From contig ONZQ02000006.1 of NCBI GenBank assembly GCA_900312665.1, positions 186,001 to 250,000 on the forward strand: a DNA stretch of 64,000 nt. The letters run 5' to 3'. Position numbers and translations under genes: made by a program. Positions 1 to 9,842 of the stretch are shown here, piece by piece; within the stretch, counting starts at the first letter, position 1; every line of letters begins with the position of its first letter. The notes under the pieces are model-generated. The model was not told the origin of the DNA. It did no database searches and saw only the letters and a list, made by a program, of their open reading frames with translations. The DNA is from Cephalotrichum gorgonifer. Lineage: Eukaryota; Ascomycota; Sordariomycetes; Microascales; Microascaceae.

Positions 1-212
1 CAGGCCGCGCAGATAAGACGGAGGATGGGTGCGATCGGAGGTGGGATGGGTTTAAAGATTGGGCGAAAGCAGAACCATAAAATTGGCTGTAGTGCTTGAG
101 AGGAGGAGGAGGAAGCGACATGCAGAGCTGACATACCGATGGTGTGGCCGTGCTCCGAGAAGAATTTGAAGAAGGTCTCGCGGACCTTGGGAGCAGTCCA
201 CTTCTCGGCCAT
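1..212 (-). CDS. Alanyl-tRNA synthetase, first coding exon (partial)
   Basis: Charges tRNA-Ala with alanine. Only the first coding exon lies in the window: ATG at 212-210, open to 137, ending in a phase-1 GTATGT donor at 136. The 25 residues, beginning MAEKWTAPKVRETFFKFFSE and ending GHTI, match the conserved N-terminus of cytosolic class II AlaRS (the W-A-K-VR-TF-FF-EHGHT pattern). No acceptor that restores the expected VPSSSV-like continuation is visible down to position 1, so the first intron probably extends past the window edge. The frame stays open upstream of the ATG and encodes an Arg/Ser-rich, mitochondrial-presequence-like stretch without an AUG (see findings). It is divergently arranged with the gene at 1488. 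The family call rests on a short exon. Confidence 0.75.
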   Translation of the reverse strand, partial: MAEKWTAPKVRETFFKFFSEHGHTIGMSALHVASSSSSQALQPILWFCFRPIFKPIPPPIAPILRLICAA

Positions 213-1487
213 GATGGGCGATGTCGAGTATCGGCGGGACGGACAAGGGGAGAGGGTGAAACGGGTCAGCAAAGGAAGCCGCGCTCGCCAATTGGGCCTA
301 TCGTGTTGTCGTTGTCGAGTAGTATAATTGAAGGACGACGACGGTGATTGGGGCGAAAAGAGGGATGCAGAAGTTGTAAAGTCTTTGGTCTTGGTGGCGG
401 TCTTGGTGGGGTCGTGGAAGTGAGGAGGGGCTAAGAAAGTCTGTATGTGGGTGTGGGGATGAGTCAAGCTCGTCGATAGAGCTCCGTATCTGCGCGACCA
501 CTTAGGACTGATTCGAGCTCCTCCTGCCCGTCCCCGACAAAGGCACCTAGTTTCAGCAGCTGCGACTGCGGCACCGGCCCTGACTGCGACATCCGCAGCC
601 CCGAGCGACGGCCGCGGCCGCAGTAGAGGCATGGTAATATCAAATGCTGGTGGTGCACACAGTAGACCTTGGCCTAGCTATCTCTCCATGACTGATAAGG
701 GCCTCCCTGGGTGCTGAGGCTCGTCCAAGCAGAGATTTAATAGTAACAGCGGGTGGTGTGTACCTAGATTGAACCGGTCAGGGTTTTTACCAAGGTGGCT
801 GGCCTTATCGCGAGGCAGAAAGATACGATGTAGGTTTCGCTTTAGTCAGGTTGGGAGCAGTGTTAGCTTGTCAACCTGCAAACAGCGGGTCAAGGACAAA
901 GACGCGTGCAAGACAGTCGTGGATTGTCAATTGCGACTGAGTTTGAAGGTCGAACAGGGACTCTCCGGACAAGGGTAACTGCAGTCCCCGAAAATTGTTA
1001 GTGTTTACTTCTGAATTGGTTATTGCAATGTGGGGGACACAGGTCGCATCTATCACCAATGGGGCGAAAGAAATCGAATCGAACAGAGCGAGCCGGAAAG
1101 GGTCGCCGCCTCCCCACAGTACCCACTAATAGGTACTCCATTGTACTAGGCCCTTCGATCCCGCCGATTACTGGAACGTTCTGTGGTTTTCCCTAGCCAG
1201 ATGAGCGCATTCAGCATCCATAGTTCCCCGCTAGTACCAGCGGCTGTGGCCACCCTCCCCACCAATTCACGCCCACCCCCGGCCAGCTTCGCCTCTTATA
1301 CGGAAGGTCTCGCCCTTCCCATCCTGGTCACGGGCCGTTGCACTTTAACTCCAACTTACCAGCGTATCTTCCGAAATCTAGATTGGTAAATCCTTGCGCC
1401 CGAGACACATCCTCCCTCCGGCCCTAGTACTTCCAACCTCCGCCCTCGAATCCACCACAGCGATAAGCCAGCGACCGGCAGGACAAG
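213..1487. other. Divergent spacer between AlaRS and the 1488 gene
   Basis: About 1.3 kb holding the AlaRS 5' region, including the in-frame presequence-like extension at about 213-330, and the promoter and leader of the conserved gene at 1488. Small ORFs here look random, with no recognisable domain. Confidence 0.5.
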
Positions 1488-2330
1488 ATGCTCTCCTTGC
1501 AAGGATCATCCTCTCTCCACAACTACAAGCTCAACCAGTCGCCGTCCGCGGCGGCGGGGTTCGAGCACCAACCCCGATCCAGCCGCAAGCGGAAAGCAGA
1601 TCCGCAGGAAAATGAGAGGCTCACTAAGCGGCTGGGTCGCCTGAATCTCGGTATGCCTCCTTCCATTCTAGCCAATCCCGCTCACGTGTCCTCTGGTCGC
1701 CCCCCAGCTGGCACACCCGACCGCATCCCCGGGGAGGTGCTAACTGGAGTCGTGTGCGCAGCCGGCCAGAACCTCCGCAACTTATATGCCACCGTTGAAG
1801 ACGCCCCCGCCACAGTCCATCCAGCCCCACAGCCGCCGGCGCTCGACGGCCAGGCTCCCCGCGCGGCCGAGACCGAATACATGCAACTCGACGACTCGAA
1901 GCACAAGGTCTACATCTACAACCTCGACGATGAGCTCTCCTCGTCAGAGAGCGAACCCGAAGAGGGCAAGATCGTTTTCCTCCCGGACATCGAGCGCGCC
2001 CTCCGCGCAAATCGCATCCCCCCCATCGTGAGGGCCGATGCAGAGGGGCGGCTAGCGGGGAAGAGGCTCGAGGACATGCAGGTCGTTCTCTACAACGTGC
2101 CCAGCTCGCTGACGGTAGCGCCGGAGCACGACAGTGTGCGGAAGGCGATTATCGAGGCGAGGGCACGCGCGCGGCGGGAACGGGGGATGAGGGAGAGCGA
2201 CGACGCCCCGGCAGCGTCGGTACCTACGATTGTGCCGGCGAGCCGTCTGGTAGCCGGGACTCCGCAGACGGCCGAGATCCAACCGATCGAGAGCGTACCG
2301 GAGGACGTCGACGCGATGGACCTGAGCTGA
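1488..2330 (+). CDS. Conserved fungal protein of unknown function
   Basis: I recognise no named domain, but the layout resembles a conserved ascomycete protein. A basic N-terminal SRKRK segment is followed by RLTKRLGRLNL. A central MQLDDSKHKVYIYNLDDELS with an acidic SSSESEPEEGK tract leads to IVFLPDIERALRANRIPP, then LYNVPSSLTV and an Arg-rich helix (RKAIIEARARARRE). The gene probably has one intron at 1651-1707 (GTATGC donor, CTCAC branch-like site, CCCAG acceptor). That intron is 57 nt, a multiple of three, and has no stop, so the spliced form is 261 residues and an intron-retained form of 280 residues is also translatable. The basic segments suggest a nuclear location, by inference only. 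It converges on the Sfr1-like gene. Confidence 0.75.
   Translation: MLSLQGSSSLHNYKLNQSPSAAAGFEHQPRSSRKRKADPQENERLTKRLGRLNLGMPPSILANPAHVSSGRPPAGTPDRIPGEVLTGVVCAAGQNLRNLYATVEDAPATVHPAPQPPALDGQAPRAAETEYMQLDDSKHKVYIYNLDDELSSSESEPEEGKIVFLPDIERALRANRIPPIVRADAEGRLAGKRLEDMQVVLYNVPSSLTVAPEHDSVRKAIIEARARARRERGMRESDDAPAASVPTIVPASRLVAGTPQTAEIQPIESVPEDVDAMDLS
1651..1707 (+). other. In-frame 57-nt intron
   Basis: The GTATGC donor, CTCAC branch-like motif at about 1680 and CCCCCAG acceptor support an intron. Its length is divisible by three and it lacks stops, so coding frame alone does not prove splicing. The intron-encoded residues interrupt the join LNL/AGTP. Confidence 0.65.
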
Positions 2331-2734
2331 TGGCCTCGTCCGTAATCCTTCGGGTATCTTTCACTGCATAGCGATGGTGTTGGGCGTATCATTCAATCAA
2401 AGCGTAGGCGCGGTTCCTCGCGGCAGGGCGCCACCCCCCGTGAGGCTTCTTTTTGGGCATGACAGGGGCTAGGTATTTAGAAAAGCGTGCGGGTCCGTCG
2501 TCAAGGAACTAACACCTTGATGGCCGAATATATCACTGGGGGAGTGTCTTCAATTGTAGCGTTCTTTCGAGGAGCGGCCTGGTGTGTACTCTATAGACTA
2601 GAATACCGCTATCAGAAGCGGCAGGGTAGTTTTCAGGTTTTTCAATATCATCTACTTTTTTTTTTACCAAATGATGAGTCGTCTCATAAGATTTCAAGCC
2701 ATGGGGCATGTAAGTGATAGGACGCGCGGTTATG
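2331..2734. other. Convergent 3' spacer
   Basis: 404 bp between two converging genes. It contains 3' UTRs only, and I see no other feature. Confidence 0.5.
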
Positions 2735-3571
2735 TTACTTCCAGGATCCCTCTGCCTCGTCGTAGCCGATGACGTGCACGTCGATATTCAGGCTCCGCAA
2801 CATCGTAGCCATGGTATATTCCTACCATGCGTCAGTCGGTCAATAAACGCACACGTGGAGCCATCCGCTGTCCGTGAACCAACCTTTTCTTCGTCCTCCT
2901 GTTCGTCTTGCTCCTCCTGTGAGCCGGGAGACCAGTCCCCGTCCATAGAGCCGTCATCGGAGCCCGGCTTCTTAGACGGGCGGCCCCCCATCTCCTCTTT
3001 AAAGAACTCCGCCTGCCGTCTCCTCATCGCTGCAAGCTCCTTCATGCCTCCCATACTAATTGCTGTCAGCAGCCGTCTCGATCCAAATGAATGGTGAGCT
3101 AAGGGGGGGGTGGGCAGGGGCGTACTTCTGTACCCTTGACCTAGACGTCTCAAAGAGCTCATCCGCCGCCTGCTGCGCAGCGGCCCTCCACTTCACAATC
3201 AACCCATCCAACTCATCATCCCCGGTCCCGTTCTCCACCGTCACCTCCCCGTCTCCGTCCCCGTCCCGTAACCTGACTATCTCATCCTCGAGAGCCGCGT
3301 TCTTCGCCTCGAACTCTGCCCGACGCTCCCTCCACACGAAGTCAGGCCGGCGCACCCCCCGCGCGGCCCTCGACGGCGTGTCCTGACCCAAAGCCGTCAT
3401 GCGCGTGCGCCCCGGCGTCCCCAAAATAGCGCCGCCTCGCGCCGCGCTCCCCGCAGCCGGCGTGGTGACGTCGTTCGGGGGCCGCTTGACGACGGGGGAA
3501 CGGAAGGGTTGGCGGAGGGTGGCGCTTGCCGCATCGATGCGGCGGCGCTTGGCTGCGGGCGTGCTGGACAT
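2735..3571 (-). CDS. Swi5-dependent recombination repair protein, Sfr1/Mei5-like
   Basis: Likely partner of Swi5 in the complex that stimulates Rad51/Dmc1 strand exchange. The model has three exons: 3571-3126, 3055-2884 and 2821-2735, with introns of 70 and 62 nt, giving 234 residues. The N-terminus has a basic KRRR and the family-like LRQPFRSPVVKRP motif. A coiled coil follows (about residues 80-103). The C-terminal core reads LIVKWRAAAQQAADELFE and then, across intron 1, RVQNMGGMKELAAMRRRQAE. After a Glu/Ser-rich insert the last exon gives EYTMATMLRSLNIDVHVIGY, the usual end of fungal Mei5/Sfr1 proteins. Both splice junctions recreate conserved text, which supports the model. The paralogue identity is from memory of the family, not from a search. 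Confidence 0.8.
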
Positions 3572-4689
3572 AATTACGACATCTGGGCGGAGTGTTCAGG
3601 GGACGGTTTTTTTACGGGAGCGGTGTCCGAATTGGAGAGTTTGTGGGTACGTCATTGGCAGCTGGGGAAGAAGGCGCAAACGACAATTTGCCATCAGTGG
3701 CTGCTAACTGCCATTGATGGGTTCGCTGGACCAGGTTTCTACCCCAAGTAACATCATGACATGACGAAGAGCAATTAAGCATACCCGAAGAGCCTCTCAT
3801 TCATGTATTTAAAGTGAAATTAAAATAAAGCTGTTAAAGGACATAAAAGAGTACATGTATTTAGAGTGACAACGCAAAATAACAGCATATACCCTGAAAT
3901 GGCCTCCGCCATCCGCAAGATATATCCTTTTTAAGAAACATGGCCGGCCGCCGGTCCGGCAGGCCCCAACAGTGATCTCATCGGGAAGATGTCTGCCGGG
4001 AAGAGAGCTTGGAGGGGCGACCCCGCGGAGGCCGCGTAATCCCGAAACACATCTCGCACCGAAGCTGCCCCAGACTCGGTTCTTGCGAAGCCCAAGGTTG
4101 ATTCACAAAGCCAACCTCTTCTAACATCTGGAGGGGCTAGCCCGAACGTAACTACTTAGACACCTGGAAGGGAACACTGTTTTTTGTATCGTAAGTGATG
4201 CGAAGTACTCGTACAATGAGGGTGGATTGGATCCGTGATATTTAGAATATGCCCCACCCACCCACCTCAGAGGCTAGTTATGTAGCAGCAGCATGGACCA
4301 CATGGCGAGGTGTCAGATTACAAGGAGGGACCGTTGCCAAGGTTGTCGGACATCCGCCCAGAATATCGACCTCTTTGTTTCTTTGCTTGCTCCTATGAAT
4401 AAATAATTAACTGGTCCCTCCAAACTTACCTTTTTGAGCCTGCATCTTTGTATCATCTCCCCCTTCCCGTCAGAGGCAGCCCACTTACACCACCCCAACC
4501 CCATGAGTGGTCGGCACTGCTCCCCACCACCACACCACACGCCCGCGCCAGTCCGAATATAACAGTCCGTCCCGTGAGCGCCACGCGGCAACGAGTACTG
4601 GGTATTGTATAATAACCGCGCCATATCAAAAAAATCGAGACCTTTCCTGTCCCCTACTGCGTCTTCGAATCGCCCCAAACACACTCACA
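3572..4689. other. Divergent promoter region, Sfr1-like / RCR
   Basis: 1.1 kb shared by two divergent genes. The part at 3780-3950 is relatively AT-rich. I see no gene, tRNA or repeat. Confidence 0.45.
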
Positions 4690-5317
4690 ATGGACCTCTA
4701 CCCCCGCCAATCGACCGACAACACAGACATCCCCTCTGGCTGGGTAAGGGACAGCGATGGCGTCGTCCGTCCCTGGTGGTACTCAAGAGTTCGTTCCACC
4801 ACCTCCGTTCCACTATTACCCAGTATCCAACGACCATCTGCTAACGTTACGCCAGACCGGCTACATCGTAAAATGGAGCATCGTAGGGGGCCTCATATTC
4901 CTCGTAGCCCTCTACCTCCTCCTCGCCTACATCCACGCCCAACGCCGCGTCCGGAAAGGTCTCCGTCCGCCACGGTATCACTACGTACGTTATCCCCCCC
5001 CCCCCCCCTCCCCCCTCTTTCTTTTTTTCAAAAAGAAGAAAAAAGGAATATCCTGGAGCGACGCTGACGCTAGAAACAGTGGATGGTGGGTAGAGACGCG
5101 CTCTCCCGCGTAGACCCCCATTACGGCTACCCACAAGCCAACTTCACGCCCTACTATGGAGCACCCCCCGGAGGCCGCCCCCCCGCCGGCCTACGGGATG
5201 CATCCGATGCCCCCGCCGCCCGTGTACCAGTCGAAGGTCGATCCTGCGCAGGGTCAGGCTCATTTCAGCCAAGGGTTCCAGCCACCGCCCGGCCCGCCGC
5301 CTGGTCGAACCGAATAG
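4690..5317 (+). CDS. RCR-family single-pass membrane protein (apparent frameshift)
   Basis: Member of the RCR family (chitin synthesis regulation, Congo red resistance), small membrane proteins linked to wall stress. Exons are 4690-4788, 4856-4984 and 5080 onward (introns of 67 and 95 nt). A short N-terminal part ending RPWWYSR is followed by TGYIVKW, a transmembrane helix (about residues 38-58), the basic HAQRRVRKG and then RYHYWMVGRD, all typical of the family. The Pro/Tyr-rich tail FTPYYGAPP leads into the expected PPPAYGMHPMPPPPVYQ, but that part sits in the next frame. The shift falls at a run of six C (5164-5169) or of seven C shortly after. With one base fewer the protein ends at the TAG at 5315-5317. 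As written, the frame instead runs to a TGA at 5362-5364 through unrelated sequence. An assembly indel is likely. Confidence 0.75.
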
Positions 5318-5680
5318 TGCGATGTAAGGGGGATGACTTGAATGTGAAGATAGAGCAAAATTGAAGGAGAAAAGAGAGGAGTGAGAATGATTGTGAAATG
5401 GACTTGTGGTTACCCAGCGTCGTGAGAAGTATTGCCGGACATACTTGGAAGGTTCTTTTAACCCAAATGGAGGGTAAATGAGGAGTTTTTAAGCATCGGG
5501 ACATGTTGCCTAGATTGTAGCATCATCGGCCTTGTAATGAATACATGTATCTACCGGAGCGCATCAAAGTTGAATAAAAGGCATGCATAAACCGACCAGC
5601 CCCAGTATATCGGCCAAGCCTCAGAGCAAAACACAAATACATGAACCTGCCTCCGCTGCCACAGCACAGAAGGTAGCCGC
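5318..5680. other. Convergent 3' spacer RCR / rad1
   Basis: 363 bp between converging genes. I see nothing beyond 3' UTR-like sequence. Confidence 0.5.
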
Positions 5681-6771
5681 TCACTCCTCATACAAATCCG
5701 ACCTCTCGTCCCCGTCATCCTCCTCATCCTGATCTGCATCATACCCCCCAAACGGCACAAACTTAAAGTCCAGGAAGCTCGACCCGGGCCTCTCCCCCTC
5801 CACCATGAACTGCAGACTCAGGACTCCCTGCCTATCCCCCCTGAAACTGACCTTGTTCCCGATTCTCATGGCCTCGCTGGCCGCTTTGATGAAGTCGTAC
5901 TTGTACGTCTGCGCCCAGCGCTCGTTGACGGTGTGCGTCTCGAGCATGTCCTTCGCCTTGGCGAAGTCGTAGCTCGAGCTCCCGTAGTCACCGCCCTTGG
6001 TCGCGAGTATGAGATAGGGAGAGTGGGGCATCACCTCGATGAGGAGCTTCGCGGGGGCCATGGTCGCGAGGTCCGCGAGTGCGTCCAGGAGGCAGCGGGG
6101 TTGCATGATGATTTTGAAGGCCAGGTCACCCCGGTCGAAGGGAATGTCGTCGGGGATCTCGGGGAGGTAGGTTACTAGGTTGGCCGTGGTCTTGACTCCG
6201 GACTCTTCAATGGTAATGCTCAGTGGTGCGCCTTCCTCGGCGTAGGTAAGGGTGCATGTCCCCGGGAGACCCAAGGCGCGGTCGCTGAATGGGGCCGTCG
6301 CGCCCCTGTTGTACGAGAGAATGGTACCTCGTTCGGGCTCCGCTTTCTTCGCCACGTCCATGGAGCCCAATATCTGCAGCGTCTCGAGGAGGAACGGGAG
6401 GTTAATCTGGAAGGCAGGCAGTGGTGAAGGACCGTCGTCTACATCGTCGGAATTCGAATCGCCACTAGTCGGCGGCTGGAAAACATAGGAAGAAAACAGC
6501 GTCTTGTCCAGCACGGCGGACCCTAGGATTATCAATCATTACCGTGCCACTGGGACTGAGCGAAAGGCCACCTATATGACTCCTTACCTTGCATCACACG
6601 TGCGTTGTCCGCAGAGAATCTGATCCCGCTCTCGGAGATCTCAACGTGGACCTTGTTCGAAAAGTTGATGCATCGCAGGAGCAGATATAGCGGCCGCGTC
6701 GAGCTGGTGATCGCTCGAAGTATCGGCTGTGTGGTCGCCGGACGGGAGGGCGAAGGAGAAGGCGACGACAT
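5681..6771 (-). CDS. rad1: Rad1, DNA damage checkpoint clamp (9-1-1) subunit
   Basis: Subunit of the PCNA-like Rad9-Rad1-Hus1 clamp that is loaded at damaged DNA and activates ATR/Mec1 signalling (called Rad17 in budding yeast). Exon 1 is 6771-6588 and exon 2 is 6522-5681. They are joined across a 65-nt intron (GTAAGG donor, CCTAG acceptor) to give 341 residues. Diagnostic text includes the exon-1 strand KVHVEISESGIRFSADNARV, followed across the junction by MQGSAVLDKTLFSSYVFQPP. The C-terminal half contains YDFIKAASEAMRIGNKVSFR and LSLQFMVEG...FLDFKFVPF, matching Rad1 strands. The C-terminus is acidic (DADQDEEDDGDE). Its start lies 185 bp from the stop of ost5 on the same strand. Confidence 0.92.
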
Positions 6772-6956
6772 CTTTGCTGGTGTAAGGTGAGACGGAACAA
6801 ATAAAACACAATCACGAGAAATATCAAATGTTTTATGCAGTCCGAGTAAATCAAATCATCAAGCGCCCGCTTTTGTTTATAAGGATGGGGGCAGGGTCTA
6901 GATGTACAACGCCGTCGCTGACCGGGCGAAGGCTTCTGGGGTATCTCGGTGTGTTT

Positions 6957-7315
6957 CTAAACGTAGACTCCGACGGCGCAGAACATGTATACCACTCCAA
7001 CGCTAAGATAGGAGTCAGTTAAGGGCTCGAGAGGTCGCGCGGCAAAACCGGAGCTCGGAGGGGGACTTACGCAACGGCGAAGGACGCTGGGACTCCAAGA
7101 GTTGCGACACTAGCGAAGGATCGGTCTAGTATTGGTTAGTAAAAGAAGACAGACTGGTGGCAGGGCTATGACCTACTCAGAGTGAACAATCCAGCAAGCA
7201 GGATTCCCAGTACCAGCAACCCAAATCCGACGTAGAATTGGCTATCCTTTCCTATGGCGGGGGTGAAGGGGCTGCCCTGCGCGGCTGTCCAGATCTCACG
7301 CAGCGAGGAGTCCAT
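6957..7315 (-). CDS. ost5: Oligosaccharyltransferase subunit Ost5 (TMEM258 family)
   Basis: Small ER membrane subunit of the complex that transfers the lipid-linked glycan to Asn in N-glycosylation. Exons are 7315-7177, 7125-7071 and 7002-6957, with introns of 51 and 68 nt, giving 79 residues. The first exon encodes MDSSLREIWTA...SPFTPAIGKDSQFYVGFG and a hydrophobic helix (LLVLGILLAGLF). The second gives RSFASVATLGVPASFAVA. The third completes a second helix and ends in the family-typical FCAVGVYV. Two predicted membrane spans and a length close to the yeast protein (86 residues) support the call. The gene was assembled from short exons. It is divergent from gcn5 with a 458-bp shared promoter. 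Confidence 0.88.
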
Positions 7316-7773
7316 CTGTCGTAGAGAAGGAGGAGATTGACCGAAGAGGTGGGTAAAATCGGGTATGTGCAGCCTGGCACACTCGTCTCGAATGTTGATA
7401 GGGAAGTGCGAATGCGGAGGTTCTTGACGTGGAGTGGAAATGCAAAGGACAATCAATGGGTTCGTTCACATGGGAAGGGAAGGCGTGGAGCTTCAAGCTC
7501 CCCAGACGTGTCCAGTCCAAAAAGGGTTTAGCGTGGTAGAGGAGGACTGTCCTGTTGGTCTCGAAGTCACGTGGGTTTCAACTCCCTGGCACCTCCTACT
7601 CTGCTGAGGTCAGCACGGGTGGGCAGGAGGCAACAGGGGGTGGTGACATGACGGAGCTCAGCGCGGAAGCCGCCACGCGAAGGAAAGTCAATGCGACAAG
7701 GAGCAGTAGCACCCTGCGACATCGTGACTGCCGCCGAATCCACTGATCCGGCAGTCGCACAAGTGGCCCCATA
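7316..7773. other. Divergent promoter ost5 / gcn5
   Basis: 458 bp between divergent starts. I see no additional gene. Short upstream ORFs are present in the gcn5 leader but nothing marks them as regulatory. Confidence 0.45.
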
Positions 7774-9136
7774 ATGTCATCTAAGATAAAGGATGATGGT
7801 ACGGAACCCCCGATGCTTTGTTTCCCCGACCATACTCGACAAAACACGCCACCTGTAGTCATGCCGCTGACCAAAGCACCAGGTACGAAGCGCAAGGCCG
7901 AGGAGGAGCCCTCCTCGCCTTCGGCGGCGAAGCGCGTCAAGCAAAGCGAGTCCTCCGAGCCCGATAAGAAGCCGGTGATGAAGCCCATCCCGTTCCCCGA
8001 GAAGGTAACGCCGCCTCCACCCCTCGCTTGTCTTCGCCCTCCCCTCCCCGACCTCACCAGCGGCTAACCTTCCCTATCAACAGCCCGCTGTCATCGAAGA
8101 GCGAACTGGCGAGATTGAATTCCGAGTGGTGAACAACGACGGCGACCGTGAGAGCCTCATCGTCCTCACGGGCCTGAAGTGCATCTTCCAGAAGCAGCTC
8201 CCGAAGATGCCCAAGGACTACATCGCGCGCCTCGTCTACGACCGCACTCACCTCTCCATCGCCATCGTCAAGAAGCCCCTCGAGGTGGTGGGCGGGATAA
8301 CCTACCGCCCCTTCAAGGGCCGGCGGTTCGCCGAGATCGTCTTCTGCGCCATCAGCTCGGACCAGCAGGTCAAGGGCTACGGCGCCCACCTCATGTCCCA
8401 CCTCAAGGACTACGTCAAGGCCACCTCGGACGTGATGCACTTCCTAACGTACGCCGACAACTATGCGATCGGATACTTCAAGAAGCAGGGCTTCACCAAG
8501 GAGATCACCCTGGACAGGAGCGTGTGGATGGGATACATAAAGGACTACGAGGGCGGCACCATAATGCAGTGCTCCATGCTGCCCCGCATCCGCTATCTCG
8601 AGATGGGCCGCATGCTTCTTAAGCAGAAGGAGTGCGTCCAGGCCAAGATACGCGCGTACAGCAAGAGCCACATCGTCCATGCCCCGCCTAAGCAGTGGAA
8701 GACCGGGGAGGTGGGCCCCATCGACCCGCTCTCGATCCAGGCCATTAAGGACTCGGGCTGGTCCCCGGACATGGACGAGCTCGCGCGCCAGCCCCGCCAC
8801 GGCCCCAACTACAACCAGCTCCTCCACCTCCTCAACGACCTGCAGAACCACCAGGCCGCCTGGCCCTTCCTCGTCCCCGTCAACAAGGACGATGTGGCCG
8901 ACTACTACGAGGTCATCAAGGAGCCCATGGACCTCACCACCATGGAGACCAAGCTCGAGGCCGACCAGTATGCCACCCCCGAGGACTTCATCAAGGACGC
9001 CAAGCTCGTGTTCGACAACTGCCGGAAGTACAACAACGAGAGCACGCCCTACGCCAAGTCGGCGAACAAGCTGGAGAAGTACATGTGGCAGCAGATAAAG
9101 GCCGTGCCGGAGTGGTCGCATCTAGAGCCGTACTAG
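7774..9136 (+). CDS. gcn5: Gcn5 histone acetyltransferase
   Basis: Catalytic acetyltransferase of SAGA/ADA-type coactivators, acetylating histone H3 tails. Exon 1 is 7774-8004 and exon 2 is 8084-9136, with a 79-nt intron (GTAACG donor, GGCTAAC branch, AACAG acceptor), giving 427 residues against 439 in yeast. Residues 1-77 are Lys/Glu-rich and disordered. The GNAT core follows: FRVVNNDGDRESLIVLTGLK, the catalytic-Glu motif RRFAEIVFCAIS (Glu about 161), and the acetyl-CoA loop QQVKGYG (Q-x-x-G-x-G, about 172-177). A C-terminal bromodomain spans about 320-420, with WPFLVPVN, the ZA-loop segment DYYEVIKEPMDL and the acetyl-lysine Asn in CRKYNNE. Codon use is strongly G/C-ending. An in-frame ATG at 7861 is an alternative start. 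Confidence 0.96.
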
Positions 9137-9842
9137 CGGTGCGTCAAGACCAAGACTTGCGAACCTCGCCGGGTCGAGGTTCGCGAGCCCCGCATCATCG
9201 GTACCCGGTCTCGCTCAGCATCCTGTTGCCCTTGACGAGGGAGGGGGTCCGTTCCCCCCTCCCGACCCCGTCTCCCTGTTTCTCTCTATTGTTTTTTTCT
9301 GGATTATCGGTGGCGTACGGATGTTTATAGGGGCACTCGGAAGGTTTAGGGAAGCGGTCTTTCAGTCTTCAATTTTGGCGTTTGATACCGGGAAAAGGGA
9401 GTTGGTAAACTAGGCATATGTACGCAGTCATGGACCCGGTTTCACATATGAAATATACGAAAATGCGTTTGCGATTGTTACGTTCGATGAGATCCCGTCA
9501 GAATGTGTGTGATTCCTTGGCTGGGAAGCTTTCAGTCCGGTGGGAGTAGTTTGGGTCGCTCTAAAGAATCTCGTCCAGCAACTCACCTCATCCAGAGACC
9601 TCACAGTCCTATTCTGCACCTGAACCAGCAGCTGACACGAAATCACCGTGAAAAGACTGGACAGAATGTAACCTCCGTCACGTTTTGAAACTGATTGTAT
9701 TAAAGTACCCGAAAAACAAGTGTGTATCGCTTCATAATGCCATTAAATATCCTCAAGGAGGATCGCTTGCTCTACTCCCATCGTAATGTATGAGGAGAAG
9801 AGCGCAACCAGAACAGGCAAGTACCAGCCTGCTCTCTCGATT
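9137..9842. other. Convergent 3' spacer after gcn5
   Basis: 706 bp between converging genes. It holds UTRs and no recognised feature. Confidence 0.45.

Noticed and set aside
8444..9121. 225-codon minus-strand frame over gcn5
   Set aside because: Antisense shadow created by G/C-ending codons of gcn5. Val/Leu/Gly-rich with no family.
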